Below, in pieces: positions 25,715 to 35,551 of a DNA stretch of 64,000 bases. This DNA comes from Zobellia alginiliquefaciens (GTDB taxonomy: Bacteria > Bacteroidota > Bacteroidia > Flavobacteriales > Flavobacteriaceae). The notes below the pieces were generated by a model that was not told the origin of the DNA, made no database searches, and worked only from the letters and a program-made list of their open reading frames with translations. The first letter of the stretch is position 1, and each line of letters opens with the position of its first letter. The stretch is from the NCBI RefSeq assembly GCF_029323795.1, contig NZ_CP119758.1:2976001-3040000 (forward strand), read 5' to 3'. A program made the translations under genes and the position numbers.

Positions 25715-26683
25715 TTAAGCGTTCTGAGCTTTAAATTCCTTTAATTTTTCGATGAGTTTTGGTACTACTTCAAAGGCATCGCCCACAATTCCGTAGTCTG
25801 CGGCTTTAAAAAATGGTGCTTCAGGGTCTGAGTTGATAACAACTTTGGTTTTAGAAGCACTCACTCCTGCTAAATGCTGAATAGCTCCAGAAATACCAAT
25901 AGCAATGTAAAGATTGGATGCAACAGGTTTACCGGTTTGACCAACATGCTCGCCGTGTGGTCTCCATCCCATATCTGAAACGGGCTTGGAACAAGCTGTT
26001 GCCGCTCCAAGAACTTCAGCAAGATGTTCTATCATTCCCCAGTTCTCAGGACCTTTAAGTCCTCTTCCTCCGGATACTACAATATCCGCATCTGCAATAC
26101 TAACCTGACCGGCGACCTTATCTATTTCAATGGATTTAACTGCAAAATCGGTATCATTTAATTCTGCATTGAACGTTTCTACTGCTGCAGTGGTTTGATT
26201 TTCTTTCACGCCAAAAGCGTTATTGGAGACACCTATTATCTTGGTTTCTGTAGTGATTTCCGTATGGGCAAAGCCTTTGTTACTGAAAGCAGTACGTTTT
26301 ACCGTAAAGGGTGAAGTACTCTCTGGTGCGGCAACAACGTTGGGAACATAACCCGCTTTTAATTTTGCCGCTAGAATTGGTGCTAGGAATTTACTGTTGG
26401 TGCTAGAGCTTACTATAATTACTTGGGTGCTCTCGCTTTTTGCGGCTTGCTCTATGCTGTTGGCGTAAGCTAAGGCATTGAACGTAGCTAACTTGTCATC
26501 AGTTACATTTAATACTTTAGAAACTCCGTAAGCTCCCAATTCATCATTATTTTCGGTATTAAAAGAAATTGCCGTTACCGACGAACCTAATTGGTCTGCT
26601 ACAGCCTTGGCGTATGATGCCACTTCAAAAGCACTCTTTTTGAATTTTCCGTTTTCGGATTCTGTATATACTAATACTGACAT
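25715..26683 (-). CDS. etfA: Electron transfer flavoprotein, alpha subunit
   Basis: 322 residues from the ATG at 26683 (MSVLVYTESENG). It binds FAD through the C-terminal domain: VVSGGRGLKGPENW, SRPVSD-like CSKPVSDMGW, VGQTGKPVASNLYIAIGISGAIQH, and INSDPEAPFFKAADYGIVGD. With EtfB it takes electrons from acyl-CoA dehydrogenases and other flavoproteins to the quinone pool. It sits 107 bp downstream of etfB. A longer frame to 26737 adds 18 residues that are not conserved. Confidence 0.95.
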   Translation of the reverse strand: MSVLVYTESENGKFKKSAFEVASYAKAVADQLGSSVTAISFNTENNDELGAYGVSKVLNVTDDKLATFNALAYANSIEQAAKSESTQVIIVSSSTNSKFLAPILAAKLKAGYVPNVVAAPESTSPFTVKRTAFSNKGFAHTEITTETKIIGVSNNAFGVKENQTTAAVETFNAELNDTDFAVKSIEIDKVAGQVSIADADIVVSGGRGLKGPENWGMIEHLAEVLGAATACSKPVSDMGWRPHGEHVGQTGKPVASNLYIAIGISGAIQHLAGVSASKTKVVINSDPEAPFFKAADYGIVGDAFEVVPKLIEKLKEFKAQNA

Positions 26684-26790
26684 TGTGTATTGTTTTATTT
26701 TGTTGAGATAATCTTTGCTATTTGAGTTAATTTCCAATGTTTTTTTGGTCTATTGGAACAATCTAATGAGATTGGAAATCTGTATAGCAC

Positions 26791-27531
26791 TTATATTACT
26801 TTGGCTTCATTATGAAGTAAGTCTACTAGCTCATCTGCAGAATTAACCAACTTAACGGCACCTTTGGCTACGGGCTTATCAAATTTGGCATCCTTGGTTG
26901 CAACTGTAGCATCAATGGGCTCTACTACGTTAAGCGTCTTTTTTCGGGCCATCATAATACCACGCATGTTAGGTATTTTTAAATCGCTCTCTTGTACGAG
27001 TCCTTTTTGCCCGCCAATAACTAGAGGTAATGATGTTTGTACCGTTTCTTTTCCGCCGTCTATTTCTCTTATAGCGGTGGCTGTAGCCCCTTCAACTTCA
27101 AGGCTAATACAACTGTTTACAAAGTTCATCCCTAAAAGTGTGGCTAAAATACCAGGTACCATCCCTCCGTTATAATCAATACTTTCCCTTCCGGCTACAA
27201 CAAGGTCGTAGGCTCCGTCCTTAATAATATTTGCCAATTGTTCAGCAACAAAAAATCCATCAGTAGGTGCAGCATTGACTCTAATGGCTTCATCGGCACC
27301 TATGGCCAATGCTTTACGCATTGTTGGTTCTACACTAGCTTCGCCAACCGTGGCAATATGTACTGTAGCGCCTTGTTTTTCCTTGAACCACATGGCACGT
27401 GTTAAACCAAACTCATCATTAGGGTTGATTACGAACTGTACACCATTGGTATCAAATTTTGTATCACCATCCGTAAAGTTAATTTTGGAGGTCGTATCAG
27501 GAACGTTACTTATGCAAACTAATATTTTCAT
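26791..27531 (-). CDS. etfB: Electron transfer flavoprotein, beta subunit
   Basis: 246 residues from the ATG at 27531 (MKILVCISNVPDT). The AMP-binding and ETF-beta motifs are present: NPNDEFGLTRAMW, DLVVAGRESIDYNGGMVPGILA and the late signature region REIDGGKETVQTSLPLVIGGQKGLV. It forms the heterodimer with EtfA. It is the first gene of the minus-strand run, has a perfect -7 box at 27578-27585 and faces pdhB across a palindromic intergenic region. Confidence 0.95.
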   Translation of the reverse strand: MKILVCISNVPDTTSKINFTDGDTKFDTNGVQFVINPNDEFGLTRAMWFKEKQGATVHIATVGEASVEPTMRKALAIGADEAIRVNAAPTDGFFVAEQLANIIKDGAYDLVVAGRESIDYNGGMVPGILATLLGMNFVNSCISLEVEGATATAIREIDGGKETVQTSLPLVIGGQKGLVQESDLKIPNMRGIMMARKKTLNVVEPIDATVATKDAKFDKPVAKGAVKLVNSADELVDLLHNEAKVI

Positions 27532-27577
27532 GTCTATAAAGCTGTTTATAATCCACACGAAGATATGTAAACTTTTT

Positions 27578-27585
27578 CAAAAATA
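27578..27585 (-). promoter_or_regulatory. Promoter -7 box for etfB
   Basis: On the minus strand this is TATTTTTG, a perfect match, 46 bp before the etfB ATG. It overlaps the left arm of the 28-bp palindrome at 27579-27606, so a protein bound there would cover the promoter. Confidence 0.62.
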
Positions 27586-27606
27586 CTATGCATGCATAGT
27601 ATTTTT
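27579..27606. promoter_or_regulatory. 28-bp perfect palindrome, candidate operator between etfB and pdhB
   Basis: The sequence reads identically on both strands over 28 bp, centred between 27592 and 27593, with the core ACTATGCATGCATAGT and flanking A/T runs. It overlaps the etfB -7 box and lies about 50 bp before the pdhB -7 box. Perfect dyad symmetry with no loop fits a homodimeric repressor site (TetR or MarR type) better than a terminator. The regulator is not in the window. Confidence 0.65.
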
Positions 27607-27654
27607 TATAACTTTTTTTGATTCTGAGAGCCCTTTATTTGATATATATTTTCC

Positions 27655-27662
27655 TATTTTTG
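27655..27662 (+). promoter_or_regulatory. Promoter -7 box for pdhB
   Basis: TATTTTTG is a perfect match, 43 bp before the pdhB ATG. It matches the -7 box of the pdhA-pdhC unit at 3061, which could help co-ordinate the split operon. Confidence 0.58.
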
Positions 27663-27705
27663 CTTGCGTTTTTAACGTTCATAACAAAAAGATACTCCAT
27701 ATAAT

Positions 27706-28683
27706 ATGAAGACATTACAATTTAGGGAAGCCATTGTCGAGGCGATGTCGGAAGAAATGAGAAAAGACGAGTCAGTTTACCTGATGGGTGAGGAAGTGGC
27801 CGAGTACAATGGCGCTTACAAAGCTTCTAAAGGAATGCTAGATGAGTTTGGCGCTAAACGCGTTATAGATACACCTATTGCCGAGCTTGGTTTTGCTGGT
27901 ATTGGCGTTGGTTCTACTATGACCGGTTGCCGTCCTATAATAGAGTTCATGACTTTTAACTTTGCTTTAGTGGGTATCGATCAGATCATCAACAATGCGG
28001 CTAAGATTCGTCAAATGTCCGGTGGTCAATTCCCATGTCCTATCGTTTTTAGAGGACCTACTGGTTCGGCCGGTCAATTGGCAGCTACGCATTCACAGGC
28101 TTTTGAAAGCTGGTATGCTAACTGTCCAGGTCTAAAAGTGATTGTGCCATCTAACCCTGCAGACGCAAAAGGATTGTTGAAATCTGCAATCCGTGATGAT
28201 GATCCGGTTATTTTCATGGAATCTGAGCAGATGTACGGTGATAAAGGTGAAGTTCCGGAAGGGGAATATACTATTCCGATAGGCGTTGCCGATATTAGAA
28301 GAGAAGGTACTGACGTTACTGTCGTATCTTTTGGGAAAATAATTAAAGAGGCAGATAAGGCGGCAGATGAACTTCAAAAAGAAGGGATTAGCTGTGAAAT
28401 CATTGACTTGCGTACTGTAAAGCCGTTGGATTATGATGCTATCTTAAAATCAGTGAAGAAAACAAACCGTTTGGTTATTTTAGAAGAAGCTTGGCCTTTT
28501 GGTAACGTAGCGACAGAAATAACCTTTCATATACAGTCTAATGCTTTTGATTACCTAGATGCGCCCATAGAGAAGATAAATACTGCAGATACACCTGCTC
28601 CGTATTCTCCTGTATTGCTAGCAGAGTGGTTGCCAAATCATACAGATGTGGTAAATGCTGTTAAGAAAGTGTTATACAAATAG
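27706..28683 (+). CDS. pdhB: Pyruvate dehydrogenase E1 component, beta subunit
   Basis: 325 residues. It is the E1-beta partner of PdhA (3144). The motifs MGEEVAEYNGAYKASKGM, DTPIAELGFAGIGVGSTMTGCRPIIEFMTFNF (in part), RGPTGSAGQLAATHSQ and EEAWPFGNVATEI are typical of pyruvate-type E1-beta. In most bacteria pdhB adjoins pdhA; here it is about 23 kb away and single, with its own promoter and terminator. It diverges from etfB. Confidence 0.95.
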   Translation: MKTLQFREAIVEAMSEEMRKDESVYLMGEEVAEYNGAYKASKGMLDEFGAKRVIDTPIAELGFAGIGVGSTMTGCRPIIEFMTFNFALVGIDQIINNAAKIRQMSGGQFPCPIVFRGPTGSAGQLAATHSQAFESWYANCPGLKVIVPSNPADAKGLLKSAIRDDDPVIFMESEQMYGDKGEVPEGEYTIPIGVADIRREGTDVTVVSFGKIIKEADKAADELQKEGISCEIIDLRTVKPLDYDAILKSVKKTNRLVILEEAWPFGNVATEITFHIQSNAFDYLDAPIEKINTADTPAPYSPVLLAEWLPNHTDVVNAVKKVLYK

Positions 28684-28709
28684 ATATAATAAATTTGTAA
28701 AGGTACTTT

Positions 28710-28747
28710 TGCTTCGCCGACTTAGTGTTGGCGAAGCATTTTTTTTT
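28710..28747 (+). terminator. Intrinsic terminator after pdhB
   Basis: A 12-bp stem TGCTTCGCCGAC (28710-28721) with GTTGGCGAAGCA (28727-28738, one G-U), a 5-nt loop and nine T. Confidence 0.92.
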
Positions 28748-28901
28748 AACGGTTCGGTTTTGAATTTTTTAGCATGGATTCAGGCTTTTGTGAAAGAAAT
28801 ATGATAGCGTTTTAATTTTTTGAATAAAAACAAACCTGGATTTACAATATAATCTCTTCTGGTACATTATTTGTTTATAAAGTACAGAGAAAATTTCTTC
28901 A

Positions 28902-31403
28902 ATGAAAAACCTTCTATTATGTGTGTTGCTGCTTTTTTCTTTTCTTGCCGGTGCGCAAACAAAAGTTGGCGGTATAGTTGTAGACGAAGATAACCAGCCG
29001 GTAGCTTTCGCCAATATTATTTTTAAAGGTTCGTACGAGGGGACGATCACAGATGACAATGGTAATTTTTACATGGAGTCCGATGATACTCATGATACCC
29101 TTGTTATATCTTTTATCGGTTACGAGAATGTAGAGGTGCCACTTACCTCTAAAGTGACCTATAAGATGAATGTGATCATGAAAGAGTCTTCACAACAATT
29201 AGATGAAGTTGTGCTTGTTGGGGGAAAACAACCTAAGAAAAATAACCCTGCCATAGACATTTTGCGAAAAATTTGGGCAAAGAAGCGGGAGAACGGTCTG
29301 AGCAAGTTTGATCAATATGCCTTTGAGAAGTATGAAAAGGTAGAGTTTGACCTCAATACTATTGATAGTGCCTTAATGAAAAAGAAGATTTTTAAAGGAT
29401 TAGAGTTTGTCTTTAAAGATTTAGATACTTCCCGCATAACAGGCAAAACCTACCTGCCGATATTTTTGAACGAAACTTTCTCTAAAGTCTATGGAGATAA
29501 TCGTCTTGATCAAGAAAAAGAAGACATCTTAGGAAATAAAAACTCAGGTTTTGATAACAACCAGGCTATCATAGCTTTTGTTGCCGATCTCTATCAAGAG
29601 TATGATATATATGATAATTACTTAAAATTCTTTGATAAAAGTTTCACAAGTCCTTTGTCAAGAACAGGTGTTGATGTTTATAATTACGCGTTACGAGACA
29701 GTGCTTTTATAGAGGATAAGTGGTGTTACAATATTGTCTATTATCCAAGAAGAAAGAACGAACTTACCTTTAAGGGAGATTTCTGGGTGAACGATAGTAC
29801 GTACGCTGTAAAGAACATTAATCTTGAGGTTACCAAAAGCGCCAACATCAACTGGGTTAAGGAAATCTATATTGAACAGGATTTTGAAGTCGTTAACGAT
29901 TCGGTATTTCTTCTAAAGAGGGATTATATGATGAGCGATTTCAGCTTTCAGAAAAAAGAAGAGTCAAGGGGTATGTATGGAAAACGTACCACCGTTTTTG
30001 ATAACTACGAGTTCGATAAGAAGAAACCCAAAGAATTTTATAAAGTTGAGAGTAACCCTTATGACCCAACAGTTTTAAACAGGGATAGTACCTTTTGGGA
30101 AAACAATAGACTTGAATCCTTGAATAAGGACGAAAAAGGAATCTATCAGTTATTGGATACCTTAAAGACTGTTCCCAAATTTAAATCATACTACAATCTG
30201 GTCAGTATCCTGGGAAGCGGTTATGTGGAAATAGATAAATGGAATATGGATATCGGTTCTGTTTACGATGTTTTTGGTTACAACCAAGCAGAAGGACCAC
30301 GTGTGCGTTTAGGGGCTCGTTCCTATTTTGGCGAAAATGACCTATGGCGAGTAGAGGGGTATGCCGCTTATGGTTTTGAAGATCATAAATTAAAGCATGG
30401 TGTATCCGGTAAGTTATTGTTGGATAGAAAAAACCGACTTATAATTTCAGGAGGTAATAGACGGGATATTGAACAGCTAGGGGTGAGTTTAACGGCTACC
30501 AATGATGTGCTCGGCAGAAGTATTGCTTCCTCATCTTTAGTAACGGTAGGGGCCAATAATAGGCTTACCAATATCAACCTAAGTACCTTTAATATAGAAA
30601 TAGAACCTGTAACTAACCTCAGGTTTGGCGTTGGAGGGGCTTTTAGGACCTTGAGTTCTGCGTTACCAGATGATTTTAGCCTAGATTATGTTGATCCGGA
30701 ATCGCCAACAGGGGTGTCTTCGGAAATCCGTCAATTTGATTTTAATGCCTTATTAATTTATACTCCAGGAAAAAGAACCATTGGTTATGGTGTGGAACGT
30801 AAAGGTATGAACGATGACTATAGTACCTTATTGTTAAGTTATACAAAGGGGGTAGATGTGGTTTTTGATAGTGATTTTAGTTACAGTAAATTACAGTTTT
30901 CATATAGCCAGCCATGGCAAATTGGGGGCTTTGGTAGGTTGTTCTCAACTTTGGAAATGGGAAAAACCTTTAATGATGTACCCCTAGGTCTGTTGAATGT
31001 TGTGCCAGGTAACCAAACCTTCTTTTCTAATTACGGGACTTTTCCTAATCTTGATTTTTATGAATTTGTTACGGATACGTATGTCGCGTTGCACCTTCAG
31101 CATAATTTCAATGGTCGCCTTTTTTCTAGGGTGCCCTTATTGAGAAAACTAAATTTGCGTGAAATTATTGGACTTAGAGGGGTTTGGGGAGATTTATCCG
31201 ATGAGAATATAGCCTTAAGTGCACCTGCTACGGTAAATACACCCTTGCAAGCACCCTCGGATAAAATTTACTACGAGTATTCGTTCGGTATTGGAAACAT
31301 CTTTAAGATTCTTAGAATAGACTTTAATTTTAGGGGTAACTATTTAGATGCTCCAGATGCCCGTCCTTTCAGTGTTACCGGAACATTTGGTTTTGACTTC
31401 TAG
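28902..31403 (+). CDS. DUF5686 outer-membrane protein with carboxypeptidase-regulatory-like domain
   Basis: 833 residues. A signal peptide (cut near AGA-QT, residue 19) is followed by a CarboxypepD_reg-like beta-sandwich (VGGIVVDEDNQPVAFANIIFKG, residues ~21-100). The LDEVVLVGG hinge comes next, then a long DUF5686 region predicted to end in a beta-barrel, with the final strand finishing in Phe (TGTFGFDF). These surface proteins of Bacteroidota have no known substrate. They resemble TonB-linked receptors but lack a plug domain. Single gene with gaps of about 200 bp on either side. Confidence 0.82.
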   Translation: MKNLLLCVLLLFSFLAGAQTKVGGIVVDEDNQPVAFANIIFKGSYEGTITDDNGNFYMESDDTHDTLVISFIGYENVEVPLTSKVTYKMNVIMKESSQQLDEVVLVGGKQPKKNNPAIDILRKIWAKKRENGLSKFDQYAFEKYEKVEFDLNTIDSALMKKKIFKGLEFVFKDLDTSRITGKTYLPIFLNETFSKVYGDNRLDQEKEDILGNKNSGFDNNQAIIAFVADLYQEYDIYDNYLKFFDKSFTSPLSRTGVDVYNYALRDSAFIEDKWCYNIVYYPRRKNELTFKGDFWVNDSTYAVKNINLEVTKSANINWVKEIYIEQDFEVVNDSVFLLKRDYMMSDFSFQKKEESRGMYGKRTTVFDNYEFDKKKPKEFYKVESNPYDPTVLNRDSTFWENNRLESLNKDEKGIYQLLDTLKTVPKFKSYYNLVSILGSGYVEIDKWNMDIGSVYDVFGYNQAEGPRVRLGARSYFGENDLWRVEGYAAYGFEDHKLKHGVSGKLLLDRKNRLIISGGNRRDIEQLGVSLTATNDVLGRSIASSSLVTVGANNRLTNINLSTFNIEIEPVTNLRFGVGGAFRTLSSALPDDFSLDYVDPESPTGVSSEIRQFDFNALLIYTPGKRTIGYGVERKGMNDDYSTLLLSYTKGVDVVFDSDFSYSKLQFSYSQPWQIGGFGRLFSTLEMGKTFNDVPLGLLNVVPGNQTFFSNYGTFPNLDFYEFVTDTYVALHLQHNFNGRLFSRVPLLRKLNLREIIGLRGVWGDLSDENIALSAPATVNTPLQAPSDKIYYEYSFGIGNIFKILRIDFNFRGNYLDAPDARPFSVTGTFGFDF

Positions 31404-31545
31404 TAGGATGTTTTTTTGTAGTTCATTCGTTTAGAATTGTTTAGGATTTGTTGTGAATAAATTCATTATTTACATCATGAAGGTCTTAAGAATTTAAGAA
31501 TTCTAATTATTACAGAAAAGCCTGATGTTTTTTCGAAATTTGGGG

Positions 31546-31574
31546 TTTGGCACGTATGCAATTTTGTACCTTCG
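31546..31574 (+). promoter_or_regulatory. Promoter for ppa
   Basis: TTTG at 31546-31549 and TACCTTCG at 31567-31574, 17 bp apart, match the Bacteroidota -33/-7 layout with one mismatch in the -7 box. The ppa ATG is 23 bp downstream. Confidence 0.6.
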
Positions 31575-31597
31575 CAGCTGTAAAATAAACCTAAAAA

Positions 31598-32125
31598 ATG
31601 GGAAAAAAAGCAAACATAACTTTTGACGTTTTAATTGAGATTCCAAAAGGAAGTAGAAATAAATACGAATACGATTTTACATTGAATAAGATACGTTTTG
31701 ATCGTATGCTTTTCTCATCTATGATGTATCCTGGAGACTACGGTTTCATTCCTGAAACTTTGGCTTTGGATAAAGATCCACTAGATGTCTTGGTAATGGG
31801 TACGGAGCCAACCTATCCTATGGTGGTTATGGAAGTTAAGCCAATTGGTGTTTTCCATATGACCGATGAGAAGGGACCTGATGAGAAAATTATCTGTGTT
31901 CCTGTATCGGACCCTATTTGGAGCAATAATAATGATATAAGTGATTTAAATCCGCATCGTTTAAAAGAAATTGAGCATTTCTTCCAGGTATATAAAGATT
32001 TGGAAGAGAAGAAAGTTGATACCGGTGGGTGGGGCGATGCCGAAGAGGCCGTTCAAATCTATCACGAATGTGTTCAACGTTATGATGAAAGTGATTTGAA
32101 GAAGAAACGCACTTTTACGATATAA
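31598..32125 (+). CDS. ppa: Soluble inorganic pyrophosphatase, family I
   Basis: 175 residues. It hydrolyses pyrophosphate in the cytosol. The family I signature DKDPLDVLVMG (the D-x-D-P-x-D-x-x core, metal ligands) is present, with MMYPGDYGFIPETL, EIPKGSRNKYEYD and a KDLEEKKVDTGGWGDAEEA region. It ends at a strong terminator just ahead of hppA, so soluble and membrane pyrophosphatases are neighbours but separately transcribed. Confidence 0.95.
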   Translation: MGKKANITFDVLIEIPKGSRNKYEYDFTLNKIRFDRMLFSSMMYPGDYGFIPETLALDKDPLDVLVMGTEPTYPMVVMEVKPIGVFHMTDEKGPDEKIICVPVSDPIWSNNNDISDLNPHRLKEIEHFFQVYKDLEEKKVDTGGWGDAEEAVQIYHECVQRYDESDLKKKRTFTI

Positions 32126-32142
32126 ATAATTATCACCTTATT

Positions 32143-32178
32143 AAAAGCCTTTTTTAGCAATAAAAAAGGCTTTTTTTT
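32143..32178 (+). terminator. Intrinsic terminator after ppa
   Basis: Stem AAAAGCCTTTTTT (32143-32155) with AAAAAAGGCTTTT (32162-32174), a 6-nt loop and a T run. Confidence 0.88.
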
Positions 32179-32233
32179 ATAAGATCAATTTCATTACTTT
32201 AGTTGACATTAGAAATCTTAAATATCAACTCGA

Positions 32234-34609
32234 ATGGAATTAGTAGTGAAATTTTTGCCAGTATTTGGAATATTGGCGCTAGTGTTCGTTTTCGTCAAAA
32301 ATGTATGGGTGAGCAAACAGGACGAAGGTGACGCCAAAATGGCACGGATAGCAAAGAACATTGCAGATGGAGCAATGTCTTTCTTGAAAGCCGAGTACAA
32401 AATCCTTGCAATTTTTGTGTTGGCCGTTGCAGTGCTCCTTTACTTTAAAGGAAGCAATGAGGTAGGCTCTAACGGAATGGTTGCCCTATCTTTTATCGTA
32501 GGAGCCATATGTTCTGCGTTGGCCGGTTTTATTGGCATGAAAGTAGCAACTAAGGCCAATGTAAGAACAACACAGGCTGCGCGTACATCTTTGGGTAAAG
32601 CACTTGAGGTTGCTTTTGCCGGAGGAGCTGTGATGGGACTTGGTGTTGTTGGTTTGGGTGTTTTGGGGCTAAGTGGTCTTTTTATGTTATACCAAGGCAT
32701 GTGGCCCGGCGCGGATAATTTAGGATTGGTATTGAATGTACTCTCCGGATTTTCTTTAGGAGCTTCTTCTATTGCACTTTTTGCACGTGTAGGAGGTGGT
32801 ATTTATACGAAAGCAGCAGATGTTGGTGCGGATTTGGTAGGTAAGGTTGAGGCTGGTATTCCAGAAGATCACCCGTTGAATCCTGCTACTATTGCAGATA
32901 ATGTTGGTGATAATGTGGGGGATGTTGCCGGTATGGGAGCAGATTTGTTCGAATCATATGTAGGTTCAATTATCGGAACCATGGTTTTAGGTGCTTTTAT
33001 TATTACTCCGGATTTTGGAGGAATGGGGGCCGTGTATTTACCGTTAGTTCTTGCTGCGGTGGGAATTATCATGTCAATTATCGGAACCTTCTTTGTGAAA
33101 GTAAAGGATGGCGGAAACCCGCAAACGGCATTGAATATTGGCGAATTTGGTTCTGCGGGCCTTATGGTAATTGCTTCTTATTTTATAATTAATGCTTTAA
33201 TTCCTGAGAGTGTAGAAGGTCTTCCAATGGGGGCAATGGGTATATTCATTGCAACTATTGCCGGCTTGGTAGCTGGTTTGGGTGTGGGTAAGATTACGGA
33301 ATATTACACGGGCACCGGAACAAAACCGGTAAATTCCATTGTAAAACAATCGGAAACAGGTGCGGCAACCAATATTATTGCCGGTTTGGGTGTAGGTATG
33401 ATGTCTACTATGATTCCTATTATCTTAATAGCCTCTGCAATTTTGGTATCACATCATTTTGCTGGTTTATATGGTATTGCAATCGCTGCTGTGGGTATGT
33501 TGGCGAATACCGGAATCCAATTGGCGGTAGATGCTTACGGACCTATTTCCGATAATGCGGGAGGTATTGCAGAGATGGCAGAATTGCCTGCTGAGGTTAG
33601 GGAGCGAACGGATAAATTGGATGCGGTTGGTAATACTACAGCGGCAATTGGTAAGGGTTTTGCTATTGCTTCTGCGGCGCTGACGGCTTTGGCTCTTTTT
33701 TCCGCTTTTATGAAGGTGGCTAATGTAACCTCTATTGATGTTTCTCAGCCTAAGATTATGGCTGGACTTTTAGTCGGAGGTATGCTTCCTTTTGTGTTTT
33801 CGGCATTGTCCATGAACGCTGTGGGTCGTGCTGCTATGGCTATGATTGAAGAGGTAAGACGTCAATTCAGGGATATTCCTCAGTTAAAAGCGGCTTTGCA
33901 GGTTATGCGAGAAGTAGATGCAGATATGTCTAAGGCAACGCCTGAGCAGCGAGCCATTTTTGATGCCGCTGATGGATATGCAGAATATGATAAATGTGTG
34001 GATATTTCTACAAAAGCATCTATTAAAGAAATGGTGTTACCAGGTTTGCTGGCTATTGCTGTACCTGTGGCAGTAGGTTTTATTGGTGGTGCAGAGATGT
34101 TAGGTGGTCTTTTGGCTGGTGTAACTACCTGTGGCGTGTTAATGGCAATCTTTCAATCTAATGCCGGTGGTGCGTGGGATAACGCTAAAAAAATGATAGA
34201 ATCAGATGGTCGTAAAGGTACGGATGCGCATAAAGCAGCCGTTGTGGGCGATACTGTTGGTGATCCTTTTAAAGATACGTCAGGCCCTTCGTTAAACATT
34301 CTTTTAAAATTAATGTCCGTAGTGGCATTGGTTATTGCGCCAAGTATTGCAATGAATACAACGGGTTTGGCTGAAATTGAAAAGAATAACGAAATTAAAA
34401 TTGAGATGAATGCCTTTGATGCGGATATGGCCGAGGGAACAATTGCTTATACTACCGTTGTAAACGGAGAGAAATTGGTTCAAGAAAAGGTTTTCAAAGG
34501 AACCGAATCCGATGTAAAGGACCAACTGATGGCTTTTGAAAAAGGTGTGCAGTTGAATAAAGGTAAAGAAACCGAAATCACCATTGAAAAAATTGATATT
34601 AAAAAATAG
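32234..34609 (+). CDS. hppA: Membrane-bound ion-pumping pyrophosphatase
   Basis: 791 residues and about 16 membrane helices. It pumps H+ and/or Na+ using pyrophosphate. The substrate site is clear: [40 protein letters not shown] and, near the end, [27 protein letters not shown] has Ala where K+-independent enzymes have Lys, which marks the K+-dependent subgroup. Na+ or H+ specificity cannot be set by eye. After the last helix (IAMNTTG) about 75 polar, acidic residues remain, ending EKIDIKK; most family members stop near the last helix. It is adjacent to ppa. Confidence 0.94.
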   Translation: MELVVKFLPVFGILALVFVFVKNVWVSKQDEGDAKMARIAKNIADGAMSFLKAEYKILAIFVLAVAVLLYFKGSNEVGSNGMVALSFIVGAICSALAGFIGMKVATKANVRTTQAARTSLGKALEVAFAGGAVMGLGVVGLGVLGLSGLFMLYQGMWPGADNLGLVLNVLSGFSLGASSIALFARVGGGIYTKAADVGADLVGKVEAGIPEDHPLNPATIADNVGDNVGDVAGMGADLFESYVGSIIGTMVLGAFIITPDFGGMGAVYLPLVLAAVGIIMSIIGTFFVKVKDGGNPQTALNIGEFGSAGLMVIASYFIINALIPESVEGLPMGAMGIFIATIAGLVAGLGVGKITEYYTGTGTKPVNSIVKQSETGAATNIIAGLGVGMMSTMIPIILIASAILVSHHFAGLYGIAIAAVGMLANTGIQLAVDAYGPISDNAGGIAEMAELPAEVRERTDKLDAVGNTTAAIGKGFAIASAALTALALFSAFMKVANVTSIDVSQPKIMAGLLVGGMLPFVFSALSMNAVGRAAMAMIEEVRRQFRDIPQLKAALQVMREVDADMSKATPEQRAIFDAADGYAEYDKCVDISTKASIKEMVLPGLLAIAVPVAVGFIGGAEMLGGLLAGVTTCGVLMAIFQSNAGGAWDNAKKMIESDGRKGTDAHKAAVVGDTVGDPFKDTSGPSLNILLKLMSVVALVIAPSIAMNTTGLAEIEKNNEIKIEMNAFDADMAEGTIAYTTVVNGEKLVQEKVFKGTESDVKDQLMAFEKGVQLNKGKETEITIEKIDIKK

Positions 34610-34630
34610 CTAATTCAATTTTACGTGGGA

Positions 34631-34659
34631 AAAGGGACTGTAAAACAGTCCCTTTATTT
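34631..34659. terminator. Bidirectional terminator between hppA and tonB-like gene
   Basis: An 11-bp perfect stem AAAGGGACTGT (34631-34641) with ACAGTCCCTTT (34645-34655) and a 3-nt loop. It has T-rich tails on the plus side and A runs before it, so it can serve both convergent genes. Confidence 0.85.
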
Positions 34660-34666
34660 ATGATTT

Positions 34667-35371
34667 CTAGTGAAGTTTAAAGTTGATGGGAATGCTAAAA
34701 GGAACCCGCACAGGTGTACCTCTTTGCTTACCAGGTTTCATTTGTGGAAGCTTATCAATAATTCTCTTGGCTTCTTTTTCAAGACTCTTGTCCGGTCCTC
34801 TTAATTGAACACTTCCAATGCTTCCATCTTTCTGAATAACGAACATGATATTCACTCTGCCTTGAATGCCCATTTCTTGCGCAGGTTCAGGATATCTAAA
34901 GTTCTTGGCAATGTGTTTGTTCATCATTTTTTGAAAACAAGCTCTTTTGTTTTTTTCATTTTCGCATCCAGGGAAAACGGGTACATCTTCAATAACCATA
35001 AATGACATTTCTTCAGGTTCATCCGTTTCCAAAACCTCAATATCGGACACTTCTAAAATTTCTTCGTTTTGATCGGTCTCGGTAGATTCAAATACATCTT
35101 CAATTTCCTCGTCCTCATCATCGATCACTTCAATAATTGGTGGCGCCTGAATCTGTTTTGGTGGAGGTGGTGTTTTAAATTCAACTAAAATAGGGAGCTC
35201 TTCGGTGAGTTCGTCCTCAATGTTCATTGAGATATCGTAATCATAGGTACTGTCATACGTTTTCCATTCAAATGCAGCAAGTGTCAGCATGAGAACAAAT
35301 AGCAGTCCAAACAGAAAATAAATAGGGCGTTGGTGGTTAAGATCTTTCTTAGGGTTTTTCTTGAGTTCCAT
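34667..35371 (-). CDS. TonB-family energy transducer
   Basis: 234 residues from the ATG at 35371 (MELKKNPKKD); the in-frame codon two residues earlier is TTG. One N-terminal membrane helix (YFLFGLLFVLMLTLAAFEW) is followed by a Pro-rich FKTPPPPKQIQAPP and an acidic EDEEIEDVFES linker. The C-terminal TonB domain (about 150-234) has YPEPAQEMGIQGRVNIMFVIQKDG-type features and FSIPINFKL at the end. It carries inner-membrane energy to outer-membrane receptors. No exbB/exbD is adjacent, so it is one of several TonB paralogues typical of the phylum. Confidence 0.87.
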   Translation of the reverse strand: MELKKNPKKDLNHQRPIYFLFGLLFVLMLTLAAFEWKTYDSTYDYDISMNIEDELTEELPILVEFKTPPPPKQIQAPPIIEVIDDEDEEIEDVFESTETDQNEEILEVSDIEVLETDEPEEMSFMVIEDVPVFPGCENEKNKRACFQKMMNKHIAKNFRYPEPAQEMGIQGRVNIMFVIQKDGSIGSVQLRGPDKSLEKEAKRIIDKLPQMKPGKQRGTPVRVPFSIPINFKLH

Positions 35372-35551
35372 ATTCAATGTATTTAATGCCTTTTGTTTAA
35401 ATCGGCTTGGTTAAACATATCTAAACTTACTTCTAGACTTTTATATTAAAAATGGGTAATGAGTGAAGCTTTACTTTGAATGCGTGAACCGGACTTTTGA
35501 CGGCTTTAAAGGTGGGGTTAAGTGCTATATTTAAGTATATTTGATGTTACT

